Source: Galeruca laticollis (Eukaryota > Arthropoda > Insecta > Coleoptera > Chrysomelidae). From it: a stretch of 64,000 nt of DNA. The stretch lies in NCBI GenBank assembly GCA_963921935.1, contig OY998177.1:107872067-107936066 (forward strand). Direction: 5' to 3'. Positions 32,590 through 44,441 of this stretch are shown one piece after another (within the stretch, counting starts at the first letter, position 1; each line of letters begins with the position of its first letter). Under the pieces are notes generated by a model that saw only the letters and a list, made by a program, of their open reading frames with translations, had not been told where the DNA came from and made no database searches. Position numbers and translations under genes: made by a program.

Positions 32590-34672
32590 TATACCCAATA
32601 CAGGATGTACAATGATGCCATAAGTGCACTAGCATATATCTCCGTTATTATTGGTAGGATTGAAGTCGAATAAACGCCATGTGATAGGTAGAGCATGTTT
32701 ATATACAGGATGTACAAAGATGCCATGAGGGCACTAGCATATATCTCTATTATTATTGGTCGGATTGAAGTCAAATAAACGCCATTGTGATAGGTAGAGC
32801 ATGTTTATATACCTGATGTACAAAGATGCCATGAGGGCACTAGCATATATCTCTGTTATTATTGGTCGGATTGAAGTCAAATGAACGCCATTGTGATAGG
32901 TAGAGCATATTTATATACAGGATGTACAAATATGCCATGAGGGCACTAGCATATATCTCGGTTATTATTGGTCGGATTGAAGTCAAATAAACGCCATTGT
33001 GATAGGTAGAGCATGTTTATATACAGGATGTACAAAGATGCCATGAGGGCACTAGCATATATCTCTGTTATTATTGGTCGGATTGAAGTCAAATAAACGC
33101 CATTGTGATAGGTAGATCATGTTTATATACAGCATGTACAAAGATGCCATGAGGGCACTAGCATATATCTCGGTTATTATTGGTCGGATTGAAGTCAAAT
33201 AAACGCCATTGTGATAGGTAGATCATGTTTATATACAGGATGTACAAAGATGCCATGAGGGCACTAGCATATATCTCTATTATTGGTCGGATTGAAGTCA
33301 AATAAACGCCATTGTGATAGGTAGATCATGTTTATATACAGCATGTACAGAGATGCCATGAGGGCACTAGCATATATCTCTGTTACTATTGGTCGGATTT
33401 AAGTCGAATAAACGCCATTGTGATAGGTAGAGCATGTTTATATACCGGATGTACAAAGATGCCATAAGGGCACTAGCATATATCTCCGTTATTATTGGTA
33501 GGATTGAGGTCGAATAAACGCCATTGTGATAGGTAGAGCATGTTTATATACAGGATGTACAAAGATGCCATGAGGGCACTAGCATATATCTCTGTTATTA
33601 TTGGTCGGATTGAAGTCAAATAAACGCCATTGTGATAGGTAGAGCATGTTTATATACAGGATGTACAAAGATGCCATGAGGGCACTAGCATATATCTCTG
33701 TTATTATTGGTCGGATTGAAGTCAAATAAACGCCATTGTGATAGGTAGAGCATGTTTATATACAGGATGTACAAAGATGCCATAAGGGCACTAGCATAAT
33801 CTCCGTTATTATTGGTAGGGTTGAAGTCGAATAAACGCCATTGTGATAGGTAGAGCATGTTTATATACAGGATGTACAAAGATGCCATAAGGGCACTAGC
33901 ATATATCTCCGTTATTATTGGTAGGATTGAGGTCGAATAAACGCCATTGTGATAGGTAGAGCATGTTTATGTACAGGATGTACAAAGATGCCATGAGGGC
34001 ACTAGCATATATCTCTGTTATTATTGGTCGGATTGAAGTCAAATAAACGCCATTGTGATAGGTAGAGCATGTTTATATAAAGGATGTACAAAGATGCCAT
34101 GAGGGCACTAGCATATATCTCTGTTATTATTGGTCGGATTGAAGTCAAATAAACGCCATTGTGATAGGTAGAGCATGTTTATATACAGGATGTACAAAGA
34201 TGCCATAAGGGCACTAGCATAATCTCCGTTATTATTGGTAGGGTTGAAGTCGAATAAACGCCATTGTGATAGGTAGAGCATGTTTATATACAGGATGTAC
34301 AAAGATGCCATAAGGGCACTAGCATATATCTCTGTTATTATTGGTAGGATTGAAGTCGAATAAACGCCATTGTGATAGGTAGAGCATGTTTATATACAGG
34401 ATGTACAAAGAAGCCGCAAGGGCACTAGCATATATCTCCGTTATTATTGGTAGGATTGAAGTCGAATAAACGCCATTGTGATAGGTAGAGCATGTTTATA
34501 TACAGGATGTACAAAGATGCCATGAGGGCACACGCATATATCGCTGTTATTATTGGTCGGATTGAAGTCAAATAAACGCAAATGTGATAGGTAGAGCATG
34601 TTTATATACAGGATGTACAAAGATGCCATAAGAGCACTAGCATATATCTCTATTATTATTGGTCGGACCTAA
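32590..34672. repeat. Satellite array, 106-bp monomer, about 19-20 copies
   Basis: Each monomer contains TTATTATTGGTCGGATTGAA, AATAAACGCCATTGTGATAG, GTAGAGCATGTTTATATACA, GGATGTACAAAGATGCC and GGGCACTAGCATATATCTC. Most monomers are over 90% alike by eye. One near 33270 is a few bases short. Repeated minus-strand frames beginning MASLYILYINMLYLS are a by-product of the repeat, not genes. The array ends abruptly in a copia relic. Confidence 0.96.
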
Positions 34673-35340
34673 AGGTTTCGTTAAGATGTCTGTTGTTTGT
34701 TCTGTAGTGCTCACATAAATTAAAAATTATTCCATTTTTAGCAACACTAAATTTCACAAAGAAATATTTAATTTCCACATGTTTTGATATATTGGTCACT
34801 TGATGTGATGTTGTAAGAGAAATCACAGTCGGATTGTCCTCCATAATTGGTATTGGCGTTACACGAAAAGATCCTAATGTTTTATCCAAAAGGCTTCTTC
34901 TATAGCTTCAGTGTGAGCTATATACTTCGAATAATGACGTTCCAACAACAGATTGTTTTCTCGTTGTCTAACTAACAGGACTTAAAACAATATCAACGTA
35001 ACCTTTCGATCCTATATTTCATTACCACAGTCAGCATCGCTATACATATGAATAATTGATGGTTATTTTCGTTAGTGTAATGTAGACTAAGATTGATTGT
35101 TGACTTTAAATATGTCAAGATCCTCAAAGCATGTTTATAATGAGTCTGATTGAAATTATTACAGAATCTACTCAAGTAGTTTGTAACATAATATATATCA
35201 GGTCTTGTTCCAGCGGCAATATATATTAGCAAACCAATAAGTTAACGATGAGGAATGCTTTCGTCTAAGTTTTCAGACTTTTTGAACAGCAATTCTGATT
35301 TCACAGGTGTCAATATATTTTTAGTCATTTTGTTAGAAAT
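34673..35340 (-). pseudogene. Ty1/copia RNase H relic (second copia lineage)
   Basis: The minus strand reads LTPVKSELLFKKSENLDESI, then LIGLLIYIAAGTRPDIYYVT, NYLSRFCNNFNQTHYKHALR, ILTYLKSTINLSLHYTNENN and, after a frameshift, PIPIMEDNPTVISLTTSHQV and SKHVEIKYFFVKFSV. This is the RNase H and C-terminal part of a copia pol. It differs clearly from the copia relic at 13566-15730. The 3' end is lost at the satellite junction and upstream domains are absent. Confidence 0.83.
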
Positions 35341-35526
35341 ATTCAACTATATTGATAATTGCAGCATTTTGATACATCCTTGACGTGAATTGAATTGCTT
35401 CTTCGAACAAATTTTCCCCACGCTCTTTTCTTTCAGCTTAACACGTGAGATATATTTGTGTCAAACTAATTCTTCCTATTCTTCAGCTGAGAACTTCAAA
35501 AATGTCAACAAGGACTTCATAATTTA

Positions 35527-35731
35527 CTGTTTTAAATGAAACCAAGTGTGTCTGGATAATTCAACAATATATTGAAAAAATGTTGAAAATTCTAAGAAAT
35601 TAACAATTGTTTCGATATTAAATCGTCAGAATGACAGGAGTTGCATTCCATTTTATGCATCATGCATTATCTAGAAACAGTTAGTTTCATTTAAAACAGT
35701 AATATGAGCTGGGGTCGAGACAGTAAATTTC
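35527..35731 (+). repeat. Foldback element, copy E (degraded)
   Basis: Arms GTTTTAAATGAAACC and GTTTCATTTAAAACAG surround a shortened centre that keeps the inverted string GTTTCGATATTAAATCGTCAG. The tail reads ATGAGCTGGGGTCGAGACAG. Flanking duplications are not clear. The centre carries the hammerhead-like core on the minus strand. Confidence 0.8.
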
Positions 35732-36342
35732 ATTACATCATGATACCATTTTTACTACCTTCATGTTTGTCAGTAATATTTAATAGTTGATTCTACATAG
35801 TATAAAGATCCGACTCTACTTTCCTGCTGTTGAAGATCTCTTCTAACATTGTATAAATGATTTATCTCTTCTCCATCTTCCGATATGCTGCCCTTTAAAT
35901 TTGTTACGTTTCATTCGTGAAAGATACCGACGCCTTAATGCGACGCCCCGAGGGTGGAAATGACAACAGCCAGACACGAGAGAAAGGAAACAATGATAAT
36001 GAGTTTAATTTTTTTCCAGTCAGAATGCGATTTTGAGATGTTTTTTTGTTGGTGAACGAATAAGCAATGATACTCTCAAGTTTTTTCTTTATGTAGGGGG
36101 TAGCTATGCAAAGGGAAAATTGAGAATCACCTTAACATTTTATAGTGGCATTAGAAAATTGTAGTTTATATCGGAAGATGGAATATTTTATATATTATTC
36201 AAGAAATTACGTTTTGAAATCTGAGCAACAGTATTTTGAACGTGACACGACATGTTCTTCATAGTCGTGATACTTTTGACGATGATAAAAACACTTTTAA
36301 GCAGTTTAAAACAATACCACCAAAATACTGTTTATATTTGTA
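35732..36342. other. No recognised gene
   Basis: Mixed AT-rich sequence with only short frames. A minus-strand stretch near 35800-35900 is open for about 30 codons but matches nothing I know. Confidence 0.4.
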
Positions 36343-37071
36343 AGACACTACCTGGACTAATGGGAAAAAAGTCAGGAGCGTATAATATGAGCCAAAATAA
36401 TGTTAGTACTTCATATAAATTTTTTCTATGCAGGCCCTCGTTTCCGAGTTATAGACCTCCAAAGTTTTAATTTTGTTTTTATTTTTATTTTTTTCACTAG
36501 TTATTTGATCTTGATAAAATTTACGCCAAAGCTATAATGTACGTGTATGTTTATTTTGGAAAGGTAAACAGATTTACAGTAGTGCCTTGAAGCCAGGGAC
36601 GGACTACTCGCTATGGTTAGTAATCAAAAAATTTTGCATGGATGGCACACCCTATATTAAATTATTGAAATTGACTTCCCCACACATTTAGCTAACGAAA
36701 AGGTACTCTTGTTGGAATTCGATCAAATAAGCAGTTTGGCTAATATTTACAGTTTTATTAATGCACAACGTAACAATTTACGCATTCACCATTTTTATAA
36801 GTACACAACGAGATAAAACGAACTTATTAATACGATGTCCAAGATTCACCACAGTACTACAAAAAAATAATTTAACGATAGCAGAAGATAAAAAACATTA
36901 ACGACTTATTAATTCGAAAGTTGGTAAAAACTTTTTAAAAGTGTTTTTACCGTTCATCAAGTAACCATAAGATTAGTTGTCAAACGTTGTGTAGAATAGT
37001 TCGTAGTCAGTACTTGTCAATAATTCATAAGTCCTTGATTTAACAGTTACACTTTTATTGAATACGGAGAT

Positions 37072-37626
37072 ATGGATTTAGTGTATGGACTGGCTTCTCG
37101 AAACTGTTTAAACTGTTTAGAGGTGCCAGAAGTCTTTATGCAGAACATTTTGCAAACAGGGCATTGCCAGACAGACGAATGTTTGAGCGTATTGATCTCT
37201 GGTTACGAGAAACGGGTATGAATTAGTAAATGTAATTTTCCATGTATACAAAACAAAATAATAAATTTTAGCAAAGTTTTTGCCAAACAAAGGTGAAAAA
37301 TGTCCAGTACGAAACTTACGTACTGTGGCAGTTGAACAAGACTTGTTAAATGCAGTTGATAATGAACCATCAACGAGTTTACGAAAATTATCAAGAGAAC
37401 ATAACGTCTCGAAATCAGTTGTTCATCGCGTCCTGAAACAATAGCTGTTATATCCTTTTCACATGAAAAAAGTACACAGTATGACAGTGGCTGATTATCC
37501 TGCACGACTTGAGTACAGCCAGTGGTTTCAGCGACAACAACAAACAGACACTACATTTATTAGTAACGTTCTCTTTGTGGACGAATTCGGTTTCACCAGA
37601 GATGGAGTCATCAATTCTCAGAATAT
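37072..37626 (+). pseudogene. Rosa-like transposase copy 2, N-terminal part
   Basis: From the ATG at 37072 the frame reads MDLVYGLASRNC, shifts, then gives the RETG block before an intron (37216-37271). Exon 2 reads CPVRNLRTVAVEQDLLNAVD, STSLRKLSREHNVSKSVVHR, a stop near 37441 and LFVDEFGFTRDG, where the first catalytic Asp, lost in copy 1, is kept. The gene is then cut by the LINE and resumes at 43079. The helix-turn-helix binds the terminal repeats in this superfamily. A stop and an early frameshift make it a pseudogene. Confidence 0.86.
37216..37271 (+). other. Candidate spliceosomal intron in transposase copy 2
   Basis: GTATGAATTAG to AATTTTAG, 56 bases, at the same codon as in copy 1. 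Splicing joins GAAACGG to CAAAG and keeps the frame open into exon 2. Confidence 0.7.
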
Positions 37627-37918
37627 TTGAGCTTGTGAACTTGACGAGTTAACATCGCTGTGCGTAGACTGTCGAATATTTGTAAATAAGTAAAACTTAA
37701 AAGTGATTAACGTGTCGTTCCCGTTGTGTATAATAACATCGAGGTAATTAGACTTTCAACTATAAATAATAACACTTTTTGCGATACTTGTTAATAGTAT
37801 CAAAATAGCTGTTTCTTGTCGAGAAGAGACGCATTTATTATATGCAGTATCGGAATTGATAAGCAACCAGTTTTTCAAATAATGGAAACTGGTTTGCTGG
37901 TATACCTTCGACAAATAA

Positions 37919-39337
37919 ATGGCAAATAATAATGATAATAGACAGGGTGCCGCTTTTGACTACGAGAGCAGCACCAATCAAGATAAAACTCAAACCGCAT
38001 CCAAAAACATAATGTCTCAAGACAACAGTGGTACTCAAAATCTTTCTCCTAGCACTTCGTATTCATCAGTAGCTAAATCGGTTCCCAAACCTGTATTTCA
38101 CAAGAAGGATCAAGCAATTGTCTTACATGCGGAAGAAAACCTAAAATTGTTTGACTACGTTAAAGCCATAGGTGACATCATTGGTGCCAAGAACATTATA
38201 TTTGCTTCCCGAATTTCTAATAATAGAATATGCATGTACCTTTACAAAACTGAATTAGTTGATCTTATTGTTAACTCCCACTCTATCATATCCATAGGAA
38301 ACAAATCCTTCAACATCCGCAAACTCATTTCAACGACCAAACGAATATTAATTTCTAATATTAGTCCATGCATTCCACATGATTTAGCTGAAATCGCTCT
38401 TAAAAATCTAGAACTGAATCTAGCCTCTCCCATCTCTTTTCTGAAGGCCGGCATCCCTGGGGATGAGTATAGTCATATTCTCAGCTTCAGACGACTAGTT
38501 TTTGATTTCCTACCATATGACAATTTTGAACTGCAAGCATCTACAACAATCCACTTCGACAACATCGATCACCGAATATTTCTTTCCACTGACCGAATGG
38601 AATGCTTCATATGCAAAGAAACAGGTCATATTGCAACAAACTGTCCAAACCCGCCCACACATAATTCTTCTCAGACTATCACTAAAAACGGAAATCAACA
38701 GCTACCCCCTTGCCAAATAGACACAAGAACCAAAGTGAATGACCAAGAAAATAAACTACCGGTACTTCAAACAGTATTGAAGAGAGTTCATTCAGATACA
38801 ACACCCACCGATAACGATGTTTCTGGAGATGTATCTCTGGTAATTTTAAGTGAATCATCCATTATGCCACCTTCTAATAATATCACCGACGCCATCAAAC
38901 CTAGTAGATCTGCAAGGAAAAAGCTAAGGAAAGAAACTACTCAAAAATCAGAACCCCAATCATATCTAACTGAGAAAACAATTACCATCATCAAAGAAGC
39001 GTACCCTCAAGATAACCCTGAAAACTATGTCATGCCCGTGGAAAATTTCATCGCTTCCATCGAAAACACATACAATAATGCTAACCCCTATGCAGAAGCT
39101 CTAAAATTCACGGACGATATTGAAGGCCTCCTAACTAATATGCAAGACATATATCCCCATCTGAAAGATCGATCATTAAAAAATAGATTTTCTCGTCTGC
39201 GGAAAAAAATCGAAGGTAGCATAGCCCTCGAAGAAGCCGACACGGAGGGCATCTTTAGCGCAGCAACGCAATCATCAGTAGGGCAAAGTGATAATGAAAA
39301 TCTTGACTTAGCCCAATTATCACAGAAATCCTCTTAA
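37919..39337 (+). CDS. LINE ORF1 protein, nucleic-acid-binding
   Basis: An intact 472-residue frame. Residues about 55-225 form a conserved ORF1 domain (AIVLHAEENLKLFDYVKAIG, LISTTKRILISNISPCIPHD, LSFRRLVFDFLPYDNFELQA). One CCHC knuckle, CFICKETGHIATNC, is at residues 229-242; I see no second one. The C-terminal half is charged and of low complexity, ending DLAQLSQKSS. Such proteins coat the element RNA and help carry it to the target. ORF2 begins 41 bases after the stop in another frame. It is the only unbroken frame of this LINE. Confidence 0.85.
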   Translation: MANNNDNRQGAAFDYESSTNQDKTQTASKNIMSQDNSGTQNLSPSTSYSSVAKSVPKPVFHKKDQAIVLHAEENLKLFDYVKAIGDIIGAKNIIFASRISNNRICMYLYKTELVDLIVNSHSIISIGNKSFNIRKLISTTKRILISNISPCIPHDLAEIALKNLELNLASPISFLKAGIPGDEYSHILSFRRLVFDFLPYDNFELQASTTIHFDNIDHRIFLSTDRMECFICKETGHIATNCPNPPTHNSSQTITKNGNQQLPPCQIDTRTKVNDQENKLPVLQTVLKRVHSDTTPTDNDVSGDVSLVILSESSIMPPSNNITDAIKPSRSARKKLRKETTQKSEPQSYLTEKTITIIKEAYPQDNPENYVMPVENFIASIENTYNNANPYAEALKFTDDIEGLLTNMQDIYPHLKDRSLKNRFSRLRKKIEGSIALEEADTEGIFSAATQSSVGQSDNENLDLAQLSQKSS

Positions 39338-39378
39338 TAGCATCTAATCACTTTTTTCCTTTTTTTACTACTTTAATC

Positions 39379-42300
39379 ATGTTCCATTTAATCCAATGGA
39401 ATTACGATGGGTTTTATCCTCGTATTGAACGAATACAACAACTAATTTCTGAACATCAGTCTAATATACTGTGTCTCCAAGAAACAAACTTCAAAAATTC
39501 CCATAAGCCATATCTGAAAAACTTTGTAGGCTACCACTTTATCAGAACAACATTCACAAGGGCCAGTGGACGGGCTTCAATATTTATTTGTAATGATTGT
39601 TTCTCTTCCAAACTACCACTTACCACCAACCTTGAAGCCGTTGCTGTAAATGTCTGGTGTACACACAAGATTACAATATGCAGCATTTACATACCTCCAA
39701 ATTATGACTTAGGAGAATCCGATATTGCAGATCTCACTTCACAATTACCCAAGCCGTTCATTCTTGCTGGCGACTTCAATGCCCACAACGTAATGTGGGG
39801 CTCAGAACGCACCTTCGGTAGAGGTAAAACAATAGACAAGATGAACAATAATACCAATCTATGTCTACTAAATATTGGTAGCAACACCCACTTCAGCATA
39901 GCATCAGGAATTTTTTCAGCTATAGATCTCAGTTCCAGCGACCCCAGAACAGCATCCTTAACGAACTGGCGAGCACTAGAGAGCCTATACGATAGTAACC
40001 ACTTCCCAATACTAATCACCGACAACACTATCAAACCACCAAATACCTTGAAGAAATGGAGAATAAAATGTGCAGATTGGAATATGTTCAAGTTATTCAC
40101 TGAATCATTAGCTGACACTCGAGATTTACGAAAACATAGATGAAACAACTGTACAATTCGTAAAATGTATAATCACCTCTGCAGAAAAGTATATTGGAAA
40201 GTACGAGATAGATGCCTTCAAAAAATCGTACCATGGTGGAATGAGTCCTGCAAAACAGCTGTAAAAGAATGTAACAAGGCTTTAAATAGATATAGGAAAA
40301 CCCGTTCTCAAGTGGATCTTATACACCTCAAGAAATTAAAAGCCAAGTCAAAACGTATCATCAAAGAAAGCAAAACGGCATCCTGGAACAACTATGTGAG
40401 CAACATCACACCAGCAACTACTCCTGTGGAAGTTTGGAAAGAAGTAAGACAAATGCAAGGTCGTAGTACTTTAAACACTATACCAGCAATAATTAAAGAC
40501 GACCAACAGCGAAGACATTGCCAATATCCTAGCAGACTCCCTTCAAGAAAAATCGAAAAATATGAGCACATCTCAAACTCCCCTAGATAATTTATATTCC
40601 AACTCACTCAATGCCCCTTCCATATTCCAAGAACTCACACAAGCTATTTTTCTTTCCAAAAATTCCGCTGCCGGACCAGATGGCGTCCCTTTCATCTTCT
40701 TAAAACACATTTCTACATCCAGTCTAAACAAACTACTGGGACTGTATAACAAAATTTGGATCAACCATAAATTTCCAAAAATATGGAGAGAGTCTGTTAC
40801 ACTCCCATTTATTAAAAATGATGCCGATTCCCAAAAACCAAAATCCTTTAGACCCATCTCAATAACATGTACAATGTGTAAGCTCCTAGAAAAAATGGTG
40901 AACAAACGGCTACTCTGGTACCTCGAAATTAATAAACTGCTGAATCCAGCTCAATCTGGTTTCCGGTCCCAAAGATGTACGATTGATAGTTTGGTATCTA
41001 TGTATGCAGATATTTCCAACGCTTTTGCAAAGAATCAAGAAGTGGTAGCAGTGACGATTGATATTCAAAGTGCGTTTGATAAAGTATGGAGACCCGCTAT
41101 TACCAATAAATTAAAAGAAATAAATCTAGAAGGTAATATCCTAAACTTTTTAACAAATTTTCTGAGTAATCGATCTTCCAAAGTATTCGTCAACGGTCAT
41201 TTTTCCAAACCATTTAACCTAGAAAATGGGGTCCCCCAAGGCTCGGTATTAAGCCCAACCTTATTCATTTTAGTCTTAAATGACGTATGCTCCTCTATCA
41301 GGCCCCCAATAAAATATTCTATTTATGCCGACGATCTTTTCTTGTACTGTCCCGCTAAATCCTCATTAACCACATCAACATGCCGTAGACAAAATCTCCG
41401 ACTGGGCTGTTTCAGTAGGATTCAATTTCTCTCCAACAAAATCGAAAGTAATCAAATTCAGCAGGAAACGGAACGAACAAATGCTGCCTGATATTAAACT
41501 GAACAAGAGTAGTTCAGATGTAGTAGACCACTATAAATTCCTGGGAATAGCCTTCGATAGTAAACTAACGTGGGAGCACCACATAGACGATGACAAGGGT
41601 AATTGTTTAAAACGCATAAATCTGATCAAGACACTATCACATCGCACATGGGGAGCTGATGAACCACAACTACTAAAAATGTATAGAGCTTTAGTCAGAT
41701 CAAAACTAGAATATGGCAGTATTGTGTATGGTAATGCAAGCAGATCTACTCTACATAATTTAAACTCAATACAGAATACTTCACTTCGCATCTGTTTAGG
41801 AGCCTTCAGATCCAGTCCTGCGGAATCACTCTGCTGCGAAGCGAATAAAATAACCCTATATATCCGTAGACAACAGCTTCTACTATCATACTCAGCACGG
41901 GTATCATCTAACCCTACAAATCCAGTATATCATATCATAAACTCAAACCAAACCGAAACCTAAAACACCGTACCTAGCTATCATACAATACAACACATTT
42001 TACAACCTTTACTCGAAAATATAGACCTCAAACAAACGGCCAACAGTTTTCTCACGGACTCACCACCCTGGATTAGAATAGCTCCACATGCGAACACAAC
42101 TTTAAGTAAATACAATAAACATGAAGTCTCGAGCTCTTTTCTTCACCAAGCCTTCCTAGAACTGATAGATCTGGAAAATCCTCACGGAATTTTATACACC
42201 GACACATCAAAGCAGGAGAATGGAGTAGGCTGCTCCGCTACTACAACAAATTATTCAATCATCGCACATCAACTCCCTCCCTATTGTAGTGTACATACAG

Positions 42301-42980
42301 GCGAATTTTTCAGTATACTCTCAACTGTCAAATGTATTGAGGACACCCATAAAAAAGTTGCAATATGCACCGATTCTCTGTCATCCATCCTCTCAATAAG
42401 GGACATATACTCCAAAAATTATTTAGCCCAACAAATTCAAGAAAGCATCCAATGCCTTCACTTGAAAGGAATTCACGTCTTCCTCATCTGGATCCCTTCA
42501 CATGTTGGTATTACCAGAAATGAAACTGCTGATAAGTCCGCTAAAGCTGCGGCATCGTCAGAGTTACCCAAACAACGTATCCAGTTCTACAGTGATCTTA
42601 AAACTTTATTTAAGAGGACCATCAGAAATAAATGGGCAAATATGTTAAACACATCCACTAGTAAATTGTCAGAAGTTCAACGAACACCTAACTCCAGCAT
42701 ATTGCAATTAGTCAAGAGGGAAGAAAAACTCGTTTTTAGAAGATTGAGAATTGGACATACTCGCCCAATGCATGGATACTTAATGGAATCTGATAAGCAA
42801 CGACCATACTGTGCTCACTGTCATAATACCTTTCTTACGGTAAAATACATCTTGATAGAGTGCCCTCACCAGGTCACATCAAGACAACGCCATCATCTGA
42901 ATGACGATCTTAAGAATATTCTGTGTCCGGACAATAGCACCTCAGTGGTTGATTTCTTAAAAGTTTCATGTTTCATTTAA
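39379..42980 (+). pseudogene. LINE ORF2: endonuclease, reverse transcriptase, RNase H
   Basis: Endonuclease at 39379-40143: MFHLIQWNYDGFYPRIERIQ, CLQETNFKN, LAGDFNAHNVMWGSERT and a DSNHFP end. An in-frame TGA at 40141 follows, the frame runs on to about 40505, then shifts. RT (40562-41491) has SKNSAAGPDGVPF, FRPISITCTMCKLLEKMVNK, DIQSAFDKVWRP, GVPQGSVLSPTLF and catalytic YADD at 41324-41335. A second shift near 41390 leads to FLGIAFDSKLTWEHHID. A TAA at 41961 precedes RNase H (LYTDTSK, CTDSLSSI, WIPSHVGITRNETADKSAKA) and a C-x2-C motif. Two stops and two frameshifts make it inactive. Confidence 0.88.
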
Positions 42981-43078
42981 TGTAAATGTATATTGATATA
43001 TTACGGTTGTAATTTGAATGTGTCAATGACCATCAGATGTCGAGACACTAAATAAATAAAAAAAAATTCTCATAATAT

Positions 43079-43637
43079 GCATTTATAGGATGATGTGAAT
43101 CTACATGGCATTATCCAAACTAGGAACCAGCATAGATTCATGGTTATTGTTTGGGCAGGAATAGTTGGCAATCATTTGATAGGGCCATACTTTATTGACG
43201 GTACTTTGACCGGTCAGAGATATTTGGAGTTTTTGCAAAATGAGTTATGGAACCTGTTTGATGATGTGCCACTACAAACTCGTGGGAATTTATGGTTCAT
43301 GCATGATGGGGCCCCTCCTCATTTCAGTTTAGATGTACGACAGAATTTACACAGAAGGTTTCCTAATAGATAGATTGGTCATGGAGGCCCTTTTCAATGG
43401 CCACCGCGATCAGGAGACGTTAATCCTATGGATTTCATTCTCTGGGGTTATCTCAGATGTAAGGTATACGCAACACCTGTGCAAACAAGGCAAGATTTAA
43501 TAGACAGAATTGTGTTACACTGCAATGTTATTAGAAATAATATGGGATTGCTATTTTGATTGCAAATAAACAACCTTCGTAGACTTAGAATGTACGTGGA
43601 AGTGGGAGGAGCTCATATTGAACATTTATTAGAATAA
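43079..43637 (+). pseudogene. Rosa-like transposase copy 2, C-terminal part
   Basis: Continues the gene cut at 37626: DDVNLHGIIQTRNQHRFMVI, VWAGIVGNHLIGPYFIDGTL, WFMHDGAPPHFSLDVRQNLH, a stop at 43372, then GGPFQWPPRSGDVNPMDFIL, YLRCKVYATPVQTRQDLIDR, a stop near 43560 and VEVGGAHIEHLLE to the final stop. The second Asp (HDGAP) and third Asp (NPMDF) are 41 residues apart, giving the DD41D signature. Three of the typical blocks are better kept here than in copy 1. It is inactive because of its stops and the LINE insertion. Confidence 0.88.
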
Positions 43638-44390
43638 CGTTAGTTTTTGTCGTTGTTTAGGAATTAGTTTTAGTCTAATGTTTTATAACTTGTGTTTTTT
43701 GAGGTTTTCTTAATGGCTTAATAATGTGGTGTTCGTAATTTTGATTGAAAGCAACTAATTACGTTGTTTGCCTTCCTATTTAATTCCCATTGAATATGTT
43801 CTCAATGTTTTTATCATCTGATATCATCAAATCATTTCTTTGTAGTACTGTGGTAAATTTTGGACATCGTATTAGTAAGTTTGGTAAATTAGTACGTAGT
43901 GCAATAATAAAACTGTAAATATGAGCCAAACGGCTTATTTGATCGAATTCCAACAAGAGTACCTTTTCATTAGCTCAATGTGTGTGGGAGTCAATTTCGA
44001 TAATTTCATATAGGGTGTGCCATCCATGCAAAATTTTTTGATTACTAACCATTGCGAGTAGTCCGTCCCTGGCTTCAAGGCACTACTGTAAATCTGTTAC
44101 ATTTCCAAAATAAACATACACGTACATTATAGTTTTGCTGTAAATTTTATGAAGATCAAATAACTAGTACAAAGAATGAAAATAAAAACCAAATTCAAAA
44201 TTAAAACTTTGTAGGCCTATAACTTGAAAACGAGGGTTTGGATTGAAAAAGCTTATATGAAGTACTAACATTATTTTGGCTCAGATTATACGCTCCTGAC
44301 TTTCTTCTTATTAGTCCCGGAACACCCTGTATATATTTCTGTCTATTTATTATTATTAAATTGAATGTTTTTATATCATACCCATATTAT

Positions 44391-44392
<2 letters not shown>

Positions 44393-44438
<46 letters not shown>
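44393..44438. repeat. (TA)n target tract left of gypsy copy 2
   Basis: A TA run directly before the LTR start TTGAAC. It continues on the other side of the element at 61849-61893. Confidence 0.9.

Positions 44439-44441
<3 letters not shown>

Larger units (their letters stand above)
37627..43064 (+). mobile_element. Near full-length LINE (I/Jockey-like, with RNase H)
   Basis: It has a 5' UTR of about 290 bp, ORF1, ORF2 (endonuclease, RT, RNase H, Cys-rich end) and a short A-rich tail. Flanking copies AATTCTCAGAATAT (37613-37626) and AATTCTCATAATAT (43065-43078) differ at one base, as expected of target-primed insertion. The presence of RNase H favours the I group over typical Jockey; the clade is inference. 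Confidence 0.92.
36343..44329 (+). mobile_element. Rosa-like (DD41D) transposon, copy 2, split by a LINE
   Basis: The left end (36343-36770) is a degraded terminal repeat, the right end (about 43905-44329) a better one ending AACACCCTG before TA (44330-44331). Both match copy 1 at 15971-18179. A LINE (37627-43064) is inserted in the transposase gene with a 14-bp duplication. Without it the copy would be about 2.5 kb. Confidence 0.9.

Noticed and set aside
33685..34311. Repeated minus-strand frames MASLYILYINMLYLS
   Set aside because: Translation of the 106-bp satellite monomer; no gene signals.
32590..34672. Regularly spaced repeats considered as a CRISPR array
   Set aside because: The monomers are contiguous and 106 bp, without unique spacers, in a eukaryotic repeat context.
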